DNA from: DASUXA01 sp036378155
Lineage (GTDB): Bacteria; Actinomycetota; Actinomycetes; Mycobacteriales; Micromonosporaceae
Length of the DNA: 64,000 bases
Reading direction: 5' to 3'
Assembly: GCA_036378155.1 (NCBI GenBank)
Contig: DASUXA010000016.1
Location: 23,267 to 87,266 of the forward strand
Positions 51,894-61,018 of the stretch are shown here, one piece after another. Both the position numbers and the translations under genes were made by a program. The notes under the pieces are model-generated. The model saw only the letters and a program-made list of their open reading frames with translations, was not told the origin of the DNA and did no database searches. Numbering within the stretch: position 1 is the first letter of the stretch; the number at the start of each line of letters is the position of its first letter.

Positions 51894-53063
51894 TCACACG
51901 TGCGGCAGCCCGACGTAGTTCTCCGCGAGGCTGGTCGCGTACGGCGTCGACGTCGCCACATACCGCAGGGTGGACAGTTGAAGCTGCCGTTCGTACGGGT
52001 CGTCGCCCAGCCGGTGCAGCATCGAGGTCATCCACCAGGAGAAATGCTGCGCCCGCCACACCCGGCGCAGCGCCGTCGCGGAATAGTTCTCCAGCAGATC
52101 CGACCGTCCCTCGCGGTACCAGGCGGCGAACGCCTCACCCAGCAACTCGACGTCGGCAAGCGCGAGGTTCATGCCCTTCGCTCCGGTCGGCGGCACGATG
52201 TGTACCGCGTCGCCCGCCAGGAACAGCCGCTCCCAGCGCATCGGCTCGGCGACGAAGCTGCGCATCGGGGTGATGCCCTTCTCCAGGATCGGACCTTCGT
52301 TCAGCGACCAGCCCGGTACCGTCTCCAGCCGCGCCCGCAACTCCGCCCAGATCCGCTCGTCGGGCCACTCGTTGATGTCCTCGTCCGGCGCGACCTGCAG
52401 GTACAGCCGCGAAATTTGAGACGAGCGCAGGCTGTACAGCGCGAAGCCCCGCTCGTGATTGGCGTAGATCAGCTCGTGGACCGCCGGGGGCGCGGCGGCG
52501 AGGATGCCCAGCCACGCGAACGGGTACGTGCGCTCGTAGGCGGTGAACACGCCGTCGGGTACCGACGCCCGGCTCACGCCGTGCGACCCGTCGCAACCGG
52601 CGACGAAGTCGCAGGCGATCTCCTCGTCGCGCCCTTCGTGCCGGAACCGGATCACCGGCGCGTCCGAGTCGAGCCCGTGCAGGCTCACGTCCTCCACCTC
52701 GAACAGGATCTGTCCGCCGACCGCCAGCCGCGCCGCGATCAGGTCTTTCACCACCTCCTGCTGCCCGTAGATGGTGATCGCGCGTCCGGTCAGTTCGGTC
52801 ATCGGCACCCGGTACGACTGCCCGGCGAAGCGCAGTTCGATGCCCTCGTGGCGCTGCCCCTCGCGCAGCAGCCGCTCGCCGAGCCCGGTACGGCACAGCA
52901 GGTCGACCGAGCCCTGCTCGAGCACGCCGGCGCGGACCCGCTTCTCGACGTACTCCCGGCTGCGGCACTCGAGGACCACCGAGTCGATGCCGTACAGGTG
53001 CAGCAGGTGCGACAGCATGAGCCCGGCGGGACCGGCTCCCACGATTCCAACCCGCGTCCGCAT
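51894..53063 (-). CDS. pobA: 4-hydroxybenzoate 3-monooxygenase
   Basis: This 389-residue FAD enzyme hydroxylates 4-hydroxybenzoate to protocatechuate using NAD(P)H and O2. The N-terminal dinucleotide fold has GIVGAGPAGL with Gly9, the middle DG motif reads DFVAGCDGSHGVSR, and the third FAD motif LFLAGDAVHIVPPTGAKGMN. Length and sequence fit PobA over the full chain. The ATG at 53063 has AGGAGG four bases upstream. It is last in a minus-strand operon, 65 bases after the CynX-type MFS gene. Its product is the substrate of the PcaHG dioxygenase encoded in the divergent operon. Confidence 0.95.
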   Translation of the reverse strand: MRTRVGIVGAGPAGLMLSHLLHLYGIDSVVLECRSREYVEKRVRAGVLEQGSVDLLCRTGLGERLLREGQRHEGIELRFAGQSYRVPMTELTGRAITIYGQQEVVKDLIAARLAVGGQILFEVEDVSLHGLDSDAPVIRFRHEGRDEEIACDFVAGCDGSHGVSRASVPDGVFTAYERTYPFAWLGILAAAPPAVHELIYANHERGFALYSLRSSQISRLYLQVAPDEDINEWPDERIWAELRARLETVPGWSLNEGPILEKGITPMRSFVAEPMRWERLFLAGDAVHIVPPTGAKGMNLALADVELLGEAFAAWYREGRSDLLENYSATALRRVWRAQHFSWWMTSMLHRLGDDPYERQLQLSTLRYVATSTPYATSLAENYVGLPHV

Positions 53064-53128
53064 CTGTCCTCCTTGTCGTCGGTCCGCCAGTCGGTCGCCG
53101 TCGCGCCTCGCGCCGTCGGCGACCCCGG

Positions 53129-54355
53129 TCAGACCTGCCGGTTCCGCCCCGCTCCCAGCGCCGCCACCGCCATGACCGCGACCGTCACCAGCAGCGCGAC
53201 CAGCGGTACCGTCCAGCCACCCGACCCGTCCCGGAGCAGCCCCACCAGCACCGGCCCGGTCGCGCCCAGCAGGTACCCGATCGACTGCACGGTGCCCGAC
53301 AGGTTACGGGCCGACTCGGCGGTACGGGCGCGCAGGACGAGCAGCGCCAGGGCGAGACTGATGCCGGCGCCCTGCCCGAGCCCGGCGACCACCGCCCACA
53401 GCAGGTACAGCGACGGCGCGGCGAGCAGCCCGACCAGCCCGACCGTCCACGCGGCACAGACGAGCAGCCCGATACCGCGCTGGTCGGCGCGGCGGGCGGC
53501 GACCGTGGGCACCAGGAGCGCGGTACCGATACCGAGCAGATTGAACAGGGCGAGCGCGCCGCTCGCCCCGGCGATCGAGACCCCGTTCTCGGTCAGCAGC
53601 GTCGGCAGCCAGGCGAGCATCGCGTAGTACGTCAGCGACTGCATGCCCATGAACACGGACAGGTACCAGGTCACCGGCGAGCGCAGCAGACTCGTGCCGC
53701 CCACCCGCGCCACGGTCGCGACGTGGCGGCGACGGATCTGCGGCAGCCAGACCAGCGCCGCCACGCCCGCCATCGCGCCCAGCACCAGCAGCGCGCCCTG
53801 CCAGCCCAGTCCGGCGGCGTGCGCCAACGGCGCGGCGACCACCGCCGCCAGCGCCGCCCCGGCGATGAGCGCGGCGGTGGTCAACCCGCTGACGAGTCCC
53901 TGCCGGTGCGGAAAGTCCTGCTTGACGATCGCCGGTACCAGGACGTTGCCGACGGCGATCGCCGCGCCGACGACCGCGGTACCAACCACCATCCCGGCGG
54001 TCGCACCCGTGACCCGTACCGCGCTGCCCACGACAATGCCCAGCATCGCCAGCAGCAGCGTCACCTCGATGCCCATCCGTCGGCCGAGGATCGCCGCGAC
54101 CGGGGAGAGCAGCGCGAAGCACAGTACCGGCAACGTGGTCAGCAGCCCCGCCGTGCCCCGCGACAGTCCGAGGTCCGTCTGGACGTCGGGCAGCAGCGGG
54201 GCGAGCCCGGCGATCGTCGCCCGCAGGTTCAACGCCAGCAGGATGACTCCGAGCAGGGCGAGCCATCCCGCCGGCGATCGTCTCTTGTCCCGAACCGGCG
54301 AACCGGTCGCGGTCAGAACGGGTACTGGTTGATGCTGCCCCGCATCGTCAGCCAC
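53129..54355 (-). CDS. MFS transporter, CynX/NimT type
   Basis: The 408-residue carrier has about twelve membrane segments and the CynX-like pattern LRATIAGLAPLLPDVQTDLGL near residue 45. Relatives transport cyanate, 2-nitroimidazole or aromatic acids. The start is GTG 54355 with GGAG five bases upstream, which makes a 43-base overlap with the aldehyde dehydrogenase gene; no later in-frame start is available before the first helix. Its position between an aromatic aldehyde dehydrogenase and pobA suggests an aromatic acid as substrate, either as importer or as efflux relief. Confidence 0.85.
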   Translation of the reverse strand: MADDAGQHQPVPVLTATGSPVRDKRRSPAGWLALLGVILLALNLRATIAGLAPLLPDVQTDLGLSRGTAGLLTTLPVLCFALLSPVAAILGRRMGIEVTLLLAMLGIVVGSAVRVTGATAGMVVGTAVVGAAIAVGNVLVPAIVKQDFPHRQGLVSGLTTAALIAGAALAAVVAAPLAHAAGLGWQGALLVLGAMAGVAALVWLPQIRRRHVATVARVGGTSLLRSPVTWYLSVFMGMQSLTYYAMLAWLPTLLTENGVSIAGASGALALFNLLGIGTALLVPTVAARRADQRGIGLLVCAAWTVGLVGLLAAPSLYLLWAVVAGLGQGAGISLALALLVLRARTAESARNLSGTVQSIGYLLGATGPVLVGLLRDGSGGWTVPLVALLVTVAVMAVAALGAGRNRQV

Positions 54356-55773
54356 TGGGTCTCCGTGAACGCCTCGATGTTCGCCGCCGCCCCGCCGAAC
54401 CGCGACCCGGTACCCGAGACGCCGACCCCGCCGAACGGAGCCACCGCCTCGTCGTCGACCGTCTGGTCGTTGATGTGCACGATGCCGCTGGGAATCCGGT
54501 CGGCGAGCGCGAGCGCCTTCATCACATCACGGCTGAGGATGCCGAGCGACAGACCGTACTCGGTATCCGTGGCCAACGCGATCGCCTCGTCCTCGTCGCG
54601 GAAGCTGACGACCGGGGCGACCGGACCGAACACCTCCTCCGCCCACGCCGGGGTGGTCGTGGTGACGTCGCTGAGCACCGTCGGACGGTAGAACAAGTTC
54701 TCGTACGTGCCGCCGGCGACCAGTCGCGCGCCCGCGTCCACGCTCGCCGTGACCAGCGAATGGATCCGGTCGCGCTGGTGCGCGTCGATGACCGGCCCGA
54801 GCGCCACCTGTTCCTTCGCGGGGTTTCCCATCGGCAGGTGGTTCGCCTTCTCCGCCAGTCCCGCGACGTACTGTTCGACGACCCTCTCGTGTACCAGGTG
54901 CCGCCCGGTCGTCATGCAGATCTGCCCCTGGTGCAGGAACGAACCCCAGGCGCCCGCGGAGACCGCCAGGTCCAGGTCGGCGTCGTCCAGCACGATCAGC
55001 GCCGAGTTGCCGCCCAGTTCCAGGTGGACCCGCTTGAGGTGGCGCGCTGCCGCCGCGCCGACCTTCCGACCCGCCGCGGTCGAACCGGTGAAACTGATGA
55101 CGTGCACGTGCCGGTCGGCGACCAGCGCCTCGCCCACCTCGGGACCGCCGGGCAGCACATGCAGCACCCCCTCGGGCAGCCCCGCCTCCTCGAAGATCCG
55201 GGCGATGGTCACCCCGCCGGACACCGCGGTGCGCGGATCGGGCTTGAGGACGACCGCGTTGCCCAGCGCCAACGCCGGTGCGACGGACCGGATGGCGAGA
55301 ATCAGCGGGAAGTTGAACGGCGCGACGACACCCACCACGCCCACCGGGCGCCGGCGGGCGAGGCTGATCCGGGGCTGCGTGGTCGGGATGATCTGCCCCA
55401 GCGGTTGCGACGGCAGCGCCGCCGCCTCGTAGCACTCCTGTGCCGCGATGTGGGTCTCCATCGCCGCCTTGGGCGGGACGCAGCCGGTCTCCGGTACCAG
55501 CCAGTCCTGGATCTCGGCGGCGTGCCGCTCCCACAGTTGTCCCGCGCGGCGCAGCACCGCCGCGCGTTCCTCGAAGTTCGTCGCCGCCCAGGCGGGCTGT
55601 GCCTGCGCGGCGCGGGCGGCGGCGCGGGCGATGTCGTCCGGGCTGGCGATGCCGGTCAGCCCGATCTGCTCGCCGGTAGCCGGTTCCATGACCGGCGCGT
55701 CACCGCCGTCGGCCTTGATCCAGCCGTCGCTGTAGACCTTGCCGTGCCAGACGGCTGTGTCGAGAAAAGTCAC
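54313..55773 (-). CDS. Benzaldehyde-type aldehyde dehydrogenase
   Basis: This 486-residue NAD(P)-dependent enzyme oxidises an aromatic aldehyde to the acid. The catalytic set is Asn154 (PFNFP), Glu252 (HLELGGNSA) and Cys286 (HQGQICMTTG). The sequence is of the benzaldehyde/vanillin dehydrogenase group (XylC, Vdh). The GTG at 55773 has AGGAGG five bases upstream. It follows the benzoylformate decarboxylase-like gene by 58 bases; its substrate should be the aldehyde formed by that enzyme. Together they convert an arylglyoxylate to the benzoate. Confidence 0.93.
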   Translation of the reverse strand: MTFLDTAVWHGKVYSDGWIKADGGDAPVMEPATGEQIGLTGIASPDDIARAAARAAQAQPAWAATNFEERAAVLRRAGQLWERHAAEIQDWLVPETGCVPPKAAMETHIAAQECYEAAALPSQPLGQIIPTTQPRISLARRRPVGVVGVVAPFNFPLILAIRSVAPALALGNAVVLKPDPRTAVSGGVTIARIFEEAGLPEGVLHVLPGGPEVGEALVADRHVHVISFTGSTAAGRKVGAAAARHLKRVHLELGGNSALIVLDDADLDLAVSAGAWGSFLHQGQICMTTGRHLVHERVVEQYVAGLAEKANHLPMGNPAKEQVALGPVIDAHQRDRIHSLVTASVDAGARLVAGGTYENLFYRPTVLSDVTTTTPAWAEEVFGPVAPVVSFRDEDEAIALATDTEYGLSLGILSRDVMKALALADRIPSGIVHINDQTVDDEAVAPFGGVGVSGTGSRFGGAAANIEAFTETQWLTMRGSINQYPF

Positions 55774-55831
55774 TGCGTCCTCCTTGGCGGTACTGGTGCG
55801 GAAGCTGGTGGGTCCCGGCGCGCGGCGCGGG

Positions 55832-57472
55832 TCACGGTTCGAAACGGGTGTCCGGTACCACCGGCACGTCGAGCAGCAGCGGTTCGGCGCGTCCGGCGAG
55901 GGTCGGCACGACCTCGTCGAGGACGTCGAGCAGTTCGGTGTGGGTACGCGCCCGGCGGGCGGGGCAGCCGAGCGACCGGGCGAGCGCCGCCATGTCGATG
56001 TCGTCGAACGCCGGCCAGGGCGCCTTGCCGCCGTGCTTGTCGGCGAGCCGGTCCATGATCGCGTACCGTCCGTTGGACAGCACCACGAACAGCACGCCGC
56101 AGCCGTACCGGGCGGCGCTCCACAACCCCTGCGGCGCGTACAGCGCGGACCCGTCGCCGAGCACCGCGACCACGGGACGGCTCGGGTCGCCCATGCGCAG
56201 CCCCGCGGCGGCGGGCAGTCCGAAGCCGAGCCCGCCCATCGCCGCGCTGACGAAGCCGCGCGGCTCCCGCGCCGGTACCAGTCGGTGCAGGTCCGGCCGG
56301 GACGACGGGGTCTCCTCGACGAGGACGACGTCGCGGGGCAGTCGCTCGGCGAGCGCGGCGAACACGTGAACCGCCCGCAACGGCTCGTCTCCGGACGGCG
56401 GCTCGACCGGCTGTGCGGCGCGCGGTACCGGCACGGCGGTCCCGGTCGCCGACGGCGGCGCGGGCGCGGACGTCGGGGCGGTCGGGGGCGTCGAGCGTCG
56501 CGCCAGCGCGGCGCAGATCGCGGCGGGGTCGCCGAGGACGGCGTACTCCGCCCGGCTGTGGTGCAGTTCGTCCGGGTCGTCGGAGATCACCGCGACGGTC
56601 GTCCCGTCCGGTACCAGGGGACCGGGCTCGTACGGGTACTGCCGGAACGCTCCGGTGCCGACGACCAGCGCCAGGTCGTGTCCGGCGAGGACGGAGCGCA
56701 GCCGCGACCGTCCCGCGGGCAGATGCCCCGCGAACCTCGGATGGTCCTGCGGGAACCCGGCGCGCGCGCCGAACGCCTCCTGCCACACCGGCGCGCCGAT
56801 CCGGTCCACGAGCGCCACCAGCGCGTCCCAGGTACGCCGGTCGTCCGCGCCCGCCCCGACGACCAGTACCGGAGCCGACGCCCCGTCGATCAGCCGGGCG
56901 AGGTCGTCGAGCACAGGGCCGGGATCACAGCCGGCGCGGGTCACCGCGACCGGCGCGGCGAGACCGAGGTCGGGGTCGACGTTCGCCGCCCAGTCGTCCA
57001 TCGGCACCACCACGATCGCCGGTCCCCGGTGCTGGACGGCCTCGTGCCACGCCCGTCGTACCGCGGCGGGCACGTCCTGCGCCAGGACGGGCTGGTCGAC
57101 CCAGACCGGGTACGGCCCGCCGAGCCGGTCGAGCCGCCCGGCGAGGAACGGTTCCAGCGCCAGATGCCGGCGGTCCTGCTGACCGACGACCACGACCAGC
57201 GGCGCGCGGTTGACCCGCGCCGTGGCGAGCGCGCCGACCGCGTTGCCCAGCCCGGCGGTCGTGTGCAGGTTGACGAAGGCCGGACGACCGGTGGCGATCG
57301 CGTACCCGGTCGCCATCCCGACCACCGAGCCTTCGTGCAGCCCGAGGATGAATTCGAGGTCGTCGGGCAGGTCGGTGAGGAACGCGACCTCGGTCGAGCC
57401 GGGGTTGGCGAAGACCCGGTCCATCCGGTACCGGCGCAGCACCTCCAGGGTCGCCTCCCGGACCGTGGTCAT
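55832..57472 (-). CDS. mdlC: Benzoylformate decarboxylase-like ThDP enzyme
   Basis: The 546-residue enzyme should convert a phenylglyoxylate to the benzaldehyde and CO2. Active-site residues of Pseudomonas putida benzoylformate decarboxylase are kept: Ser26 in NPGSTEV, Glu47 in LHEGSV and His70 in NLHTTAG. The third catalytic His (281 there) aligns with Tyr279 in FRQYPYEPG. The ThDP motif reads LGDGSALYAP...LSNGRY. A Pro/Ala-rich insert of about 35 residues lies near 320-355. The ATG at 57472 overlaps the ABC ATPase stop by four bases. The next gene encodes a benzaldehyde dehydrogenase, which supports the assignment; the ring may be 4-hydroxylated. Confidence 0.85.
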   Translation of the reverse strand: MTTVREATLEVLRRYRMDRVFANPGSTEVAFLTDLPDDLEFILGLHEGSVVGMATGYAIATGRPAFVNLHTTAGLGNAVGALATARVNRAPLVVVVGQQDRRHLALEPFLAGRLDRLGGPYPVWVDQPVLAQDVPAAVRRAWHEAVQHRGPAIVVVPMDDWAANVDPDLGLAAPVAVTRAGCDPGPVLDDLARLIDGASAPVLVVGAGADDRRTWDALVALVDRIGAPVWQEAFGARAGFPQDHPRFAGHLPAGRSRLRSVLAGHDLALVVGTGAFRQYPYEPGPLVPDGTTVAVISDDPDELHHSRAEYAVLGDPAAICAALARRSTPPTAPTSAPAPPSATGTAVPVPRAAQPVEPPSGDEPLRAVHVFAALAERLPRDVVLVEETPSSRPDLHRLVPAREPRGFVSAAMGGLGFGLPAAAGLRMGDPSRPVVAVLGDGSALYAPQGLWSAARYGCGVLFVVLSNGRYAIMDRLADKHGGKAPWPAFDDIDMAALARSLGCPARRARTHTELLDVLDEVVPTLAGRAEPLLLDVPVVPDTRFEP

Positions 57473-58287
57473 CCCGCCCCCGTCTGCTGCTTGGCGCGCT
57501 GGATCTGCTCGAACACCCGGGCACGCAGTTCCGTGAACCGTGCCGACGACCGCGTGGTGAGCTGGTCGCGTTCGTCGGGCAGGTCGACCGTGACGTCGTC
57601 CATGACGACCGTGGGGGACGAGGACAGCACGAGGACCCGCTGACCGAGGTACACCGCCTCGTCGATGTCGTGTGTGACGAACAGGATCGTCACGCCGAAC
57701 CGGTGCCACAGGGATCGGACCAGGTCCTCGAGGTCGGCGCGGGTCTGCGCGTCGACCGCCGCGAACGGCTCGTCCATGAGCAGGATGTGCGGCTCGTACG
57801 CCACGGCGCGGGCCAGCGCCACGCGCTGCTGCATGCCGCCGGACAGCTGCCACGGGTACGCGCCGAGCACGTCGCCCAGCCCGACCGCCTCGACCGCGGA
57901 CCGGACCAGTTCCTCGCGTCGCGCCCTGGGCAGCTTCTTCTGCTTCAACGGCAACTCGACGTTGCCGCGCACCGTCATCCACGGGAACAGGCTGCGCCCG
58001 TACTCCTGGAACACCACCGCCATGCCCGGCGGCGGTCCCTGTACCGGGCGGCCCTCCAGCACGACCTGTCCGGACGTCGGCGCCAGCAACCCGGCGACGC
58101 ATTTGAGCAGGGTGGTCTTACCGGCGCCGGACGGCCCGACCACGCAGACCAGTTCGCCCTTGCCGATCTCGAAGGTGAGGTCGCGGACCGCCTCGACCGA
58201 CCGCCCGTGGCCCTCGTACACCTTGCCTAAGCCGCGGACGTCGAGCAGCACCTCGGTGCGGGCCCTGGTCTGGGTCATGGTGCTCAT
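57469..58287 (-). CDS. ABC transporter ATP-binding protein (SsuB/TauB type)
   Basis: The 272-residue ATPase drives a nitrate/sulfonate/taurine-type importer. Walker A reads GPSGAGKTT, the signature LSGGMQQR and Walker B ILLMDEP, followed by FVTHDIDEAVYLG. The ATG at 58287 overlaps the stop of the permease gene by four bases; another ATG lies three codons later. It overlaps the decarboxylase gene at its end. In this operon the importer most likely brings in the arylglyoxylate or a related aromatic acid. Confidence 0.92.
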   Translation of the reverse strand: MSTMTQTRARTEVLLDVRGLGKVYEGHGRSVEAVRDLTFEIGKGELVCVVGPSGAGKTTLLKCVAGLLAPTSGQVVLEGRPVQGPPPGMAVVFQEYGRSLFPWMTVRGNVELPLKQKKLPRARREELVRSAVEAVGLGDVLGAYPWQLSGGMQQRVALARAVAYEPHILLMDEPFAAVDAQTRADLEDLVRSLWHRFGVTILFVTHDIDEAVYLGQRVLVLSSSPTVVMDDVTVDLPDERDQLTTRSSARFTELRARVFEQIQRAKQQTGAG

Positions 58288-59078
58288 CCACTCCCACCTC
58301 TTTGCGATTGCCGAAGCCCGAAGTACCAGCGCAGCGCCCGGCGCTCGAACACCCGCATGAGCAAGGCGAGCCCGAACCCGAGTACGCCGAGCAGCAGGAT
58401 CCCGGTCCACATCTCGGTGATCGCGAAGGACCGCTGGAACTGGATGATCGTGAAGCCGAGCCCGTTGCTGGCCGCGAACATCTCGCTGATGACCATGAGG
58501 ATGATGCCGATCGACAGACCCTGGCGCATGCCGGTGACGATCTGCGGACTCGCCGACCGGATGACCAGGTGCCACAGCCGGGCGGGACCGGTGATCCGGT
58601 AGCAGCGGCTGGTCTCCGCCAGCACCTCGTCGACCGCGCGGACCCCTTCCACCGTGTTCAGCAGGATCGGCCACACGCAGCCGGACAGCACGACGAGCAC
58701 CTTCATCGAGTTGCCGATACCGGCGAACAGGATGAGGACCGGAACCAGCACCGGCGGCGGGATCGCCCGCAGGAACTCCAGCACCGGCTCGCAGAACGCG
58801 CGTACCCGCCGGAACGAGCCGACCAGCACGCCCAGCCCGACGCCGATCAGTACGGCCAGCAGGAACCCGGCGAGCAGCCGCAGCACGCTGGGCAGCACGT
58901 CGGCGCGCAGCCGCCCGGACGACACCCAGACGTCGCCGACGTGGGACAGGATCCGCGACAGCGGGGGCAGGTAGTAGCTCTGGCTGTTCGCGGACAACAC
59001 CCACCACAGGGCGAGCAGCACGATCGGCAGGGCGGCGACCGCCACCACCGGGCGCGCGACCCGACGCACGACACTCAT
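58284..59078 (-). CDS. ABC transporter permease (SsuC type), permease 1
   Basis: This 264-residue inner-membrane protein has about six segments and the ABC permease loop region AVDEVLAETSRCYRITGPAR followed by LWHLVIRSASPQIVTGMRQG. It is distinct from the second permease encoded upstream, with which it probably forms a heterodimer. The ATG at 59078 is directly preceded by a 59-base tandem repeat that supplies only a weak binding site (AGCAGGCAGCC). Confidence 0.9.
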   Translation of the reverse strand: MSVVRRVARPVVAVAALPIVLLALWWVLSANSQSYYLPPLSRILSHVGDVWVSSGRLRADVLPSVLRLLAGFLLAVLIGVGLGVLVGSFRRVRAFCEPVLEFLRAIPPPVLVPVLILFAGIGNSMKVLVVLSGCVWPILLNTVEGVRAVDEVLAETSRCYRITGPARLWHLVIRSASPQIVTGMRQGLSIGIILMVISEMFAASNGLGFTIIQFQRSFAITEMWTGILLLGVLGFGLALLMRVFERRALRWYFGLRQSQRGGSG

Positions 59079-59196
59079 GGCTGCCTGCTTTCGTTCGCGG
59101 CTGTGGGGCTCCGCTTCGGTGCGCTCCTCGCGCTCACGGCTGCCTGCTTTCGTTCGCGGCTGCGGGGCTCCGCTTCGCTGCGCTCCTCGCGCTCAC
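59079..59196. repeat. 59-base tandem repeat between two permease genes
   Basis: Two copies, 59079-59137 and 59138-59196, differ at only a few positions. Each contains, read on the minus strand, GTGAGCGCGAGGAGCGCA and later CGAACGAAAGCAGGCAGCC. The outer copy includes the stop codon of permease 2, and the inner copy ends at the start codon of permease 1. It looks like a duplicated intergenic spacer. Confidence 0.85.
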
Positions 59197-60056
59197 GGCG
59201 CAACCTCCCGGCGGACCGACTGGTGCCACGACAGCAGCCGCCGTTCGATCAGCCGAGCCGCCACGTTGACCGCGACACCGAGCAGCCCGGTCACGATGAC
59301 CAGGGCGTACATCGCCGGGATGGCGCCGCTGGACTGCGCGGTCCCGATCGCGTTGCCCAGTCCCGGCGCGCCGATGACCAGTTCGGCGGTGATGGCGAGG
59401 ATCAGCGCCACAGCCGCCGCGAGCCGGATCCCGGTCAGGACGTACGGCAGCGCGGTCGGCCACACGACGTGCCGGATCTGTGCCCAGCCGCCCAGCCCGA
59501 AGGTGCGCGCGGTGTCGCGGGCGACCGGGTCGACGTCCTGCACCCCGTACAACACCTGGATCAGCACCTGCCAGAACGACGCGTACACCACCAGCAGCAG
59601 GACGGAGCGCAGGTCGGTGCCGAACAGCAGCACCGCCAGCGGGATCAGCGCGACCGACGGGATCGGGCGCAGGAACTCGATCGTGGACGCGGTGTACTCG
59701 CGCAGCGGCGGCACGGTACCGACGACGAACCCGACCACGACGCCGAGCACGACGGCGATGGCGAGCCCGAGGAACCAGCCGCGCGCGGTGTCCGCCACGG
59801 CGGTCCAGAAGCTCGCCTGACCGAGCTGGTCGCCGAGCGCGGCGGCGATCCGGCTGGTCGGCGGCAGGAACTTCGCCGAGACCAGCCCGCTGCGCGGTAC
59901 GACTTCGAGCAGGGCGAGGAAGACGGCGAAGCCGAGCACGCCGAGCAGCGCGTTCGCGCCGCGCGGCGGGTGTGCGCCGCGCCTGCCGACCAGTGGGGCG
60001 CGAGCCGCACCGGTCGACACGACGTCTTCGTTCGGCGTGGCGACGTCTTCGGTCAT
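59193..60056 (-). CDS. ABC transporter permease (SsuC type), permease 2
   Basis: The 287-residue permease has about six to seven membrane segments after a charged N-terminus. The coupling region reads DPVARDTARTFGLGGWAQIR then HVVWPTALPYVLTGIRLA. The ATG at 60056 overlaps the binding-protein stop by four bases. Its last codons lie in the tandem repeat that separates it from permease 1. Two unequal permeases in one SsuABC-like system are less common than a single one. Confidence 0.9.
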   Translation of the reverse strand: MTEDVATPNEDVVSTGAARAPLVGRRGAHPPRGANALLGVLGFAVFLALLEVVPRSGLVSAKFLPPTSRIAAALGDQLGQASFWTAVADTARGWFLGLAIAVVLGVVVGFVVGTVPPLREYTASTIEFLRPIPSVALIPLAVLLFGTDLRSVLLLVVYASFWQVLIQVLYGVQDVDPVARDTARTFGLGGWAQIRHVVWPTALPYVLTGIRLAAAVALILAITAELVIGAPGLGNAIGTAQSSGAIPAMYALVIVTGLLGVAVNVAARLIERRLLSWHQSVRREVAP

Positions 60057-61018
60057 GGCAGGATTTCCGACACGTCGACCTTTTCCTTGATCAGCCCGTC
60101 CTGGACCATCAGGTCGGCCATGGTCTGTACGGACTGCTTGTTGATCTGCGTCGGCCAGGCGGGCAGGGTGATCTTCTGCGCGACCGTCGGGTCGATCTTG
60201 GTGTACGTGCGCAGGATGGCGCGTGCCTCGTCCGGGTGTGTCTGCGTGTACTGCAGCGACTTCTCGATCGCGGCGGTGAAGCGCTTGGTCAGCCCGGACT
60301 TCTGCTGAATCGTCTTCTGGGTGGTGAAGTACACCGCGACGGTCAGGTCGGGCGCGGCGTCCACGAAGTTCCACGCGACCACCCGCGCGCCCTGGTCGCG
60401 GGACACGGTGAAGAACGGCTCGACGATCCAGGCGGCGTCCACGCGGTGGTTGGCGACCGCCGCGGGCATGTCGGGGAACGCCAGTTCCACGAACTTCACG
60501 GTGGCAGGATCGCCGCCCGCCTTGCGGATCGACGCCCTGACCGTGGTGTCGCCGATGTTCTTGAGGTTGTTCACCGCGACCGTCTTGCCGGACAGGTCGG
60601 CGGCGGTACGGATCGGGCTGTCCTGCGGTACCACCACGCCGCCGAAGTCCGCGCCCTGCTTGCCGGTCGACGAGTTGCCCTCCGCGATCGCCTTGAGCGG
60701 CAGACCCTGCGAATGCGCCAGGATCAGCGAGACGACGTTGCCGAACGCGAAGTCGAACTGCCCGCTGACCACGCCGGGTACCGCCGCCGCGCCGCCGGTC
60801 GTGTTCACGATGTCGACGTCGAGGTTCTGCTCCTTGAAGAAGCCCTTTTCCCGGGCGATGTACAGCGGGGCGACGTCGACGATCGGGATCGCGCCGACCT
60901 TGATCTTGTCGACGCCTCCGGACCCGTTCGCCGTGCCCGAACTGCCATTCGAGGAGCCGCACGCCGCGCTCGCCAGCAGGGCGGTAGCGGCGGCGGCGCT
61001 GAGGATGAGACGGCGCAT
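60053..61018 (-). CDS. ABC transporter substrate-binding lipoprotein (NMT1/SsuA-like)
   Basis: This 321-residue lipoprotein has the lipobox LLASAAC near residues 14-20, a Ser/Gly-rich tether, and an NMT1/THI5-like binding fold: KIKVGAIPIVDVAPLYIARE, FFKEQNLDVDIVNTTGGAA, and AAWIVEPFFTVSRDQGARVV. It should bind the ligand, probably an aromatic acid given the operon. The ATG at 61018 has AGGAG five bases upstream. It is the first gene of the minus-strand operon that ends with pobA. Confidence 0.92.
   Translation of the reverse strand: MRRLILSAAAATALLASAACGSSNGSSGTANGSGGVDKIKVGAIPIVDVAPLYIAREKGFFKEQNLDVDIVNTTGGAAAVPGVVSGQFDFAFGNVVSLILAHSQGLPLKAIAEGNSSTGKQGADFGGVVVPQDSPIRTAADLSGKTVAVNNLKNIGDTTVRASIRKAGGDPATVKFVELAFPDMPAAVANHRVDAAWIVEPFFTVSRDQGARVVAWNFVDAAPDLTVAVYFTTQKTIQQKSGLTKRFTAAIEKSLQYTQTHPDEARAILRTYTKIDPTVAQKITLPAWPTQINKQSVQTMADLMVQDGLIKEKVDVSEILP

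Noticed and set aside
59079..59196. CRISPR array
   Set aside because: Only two units, directly joined, with no spacers and no cas genes in the window.
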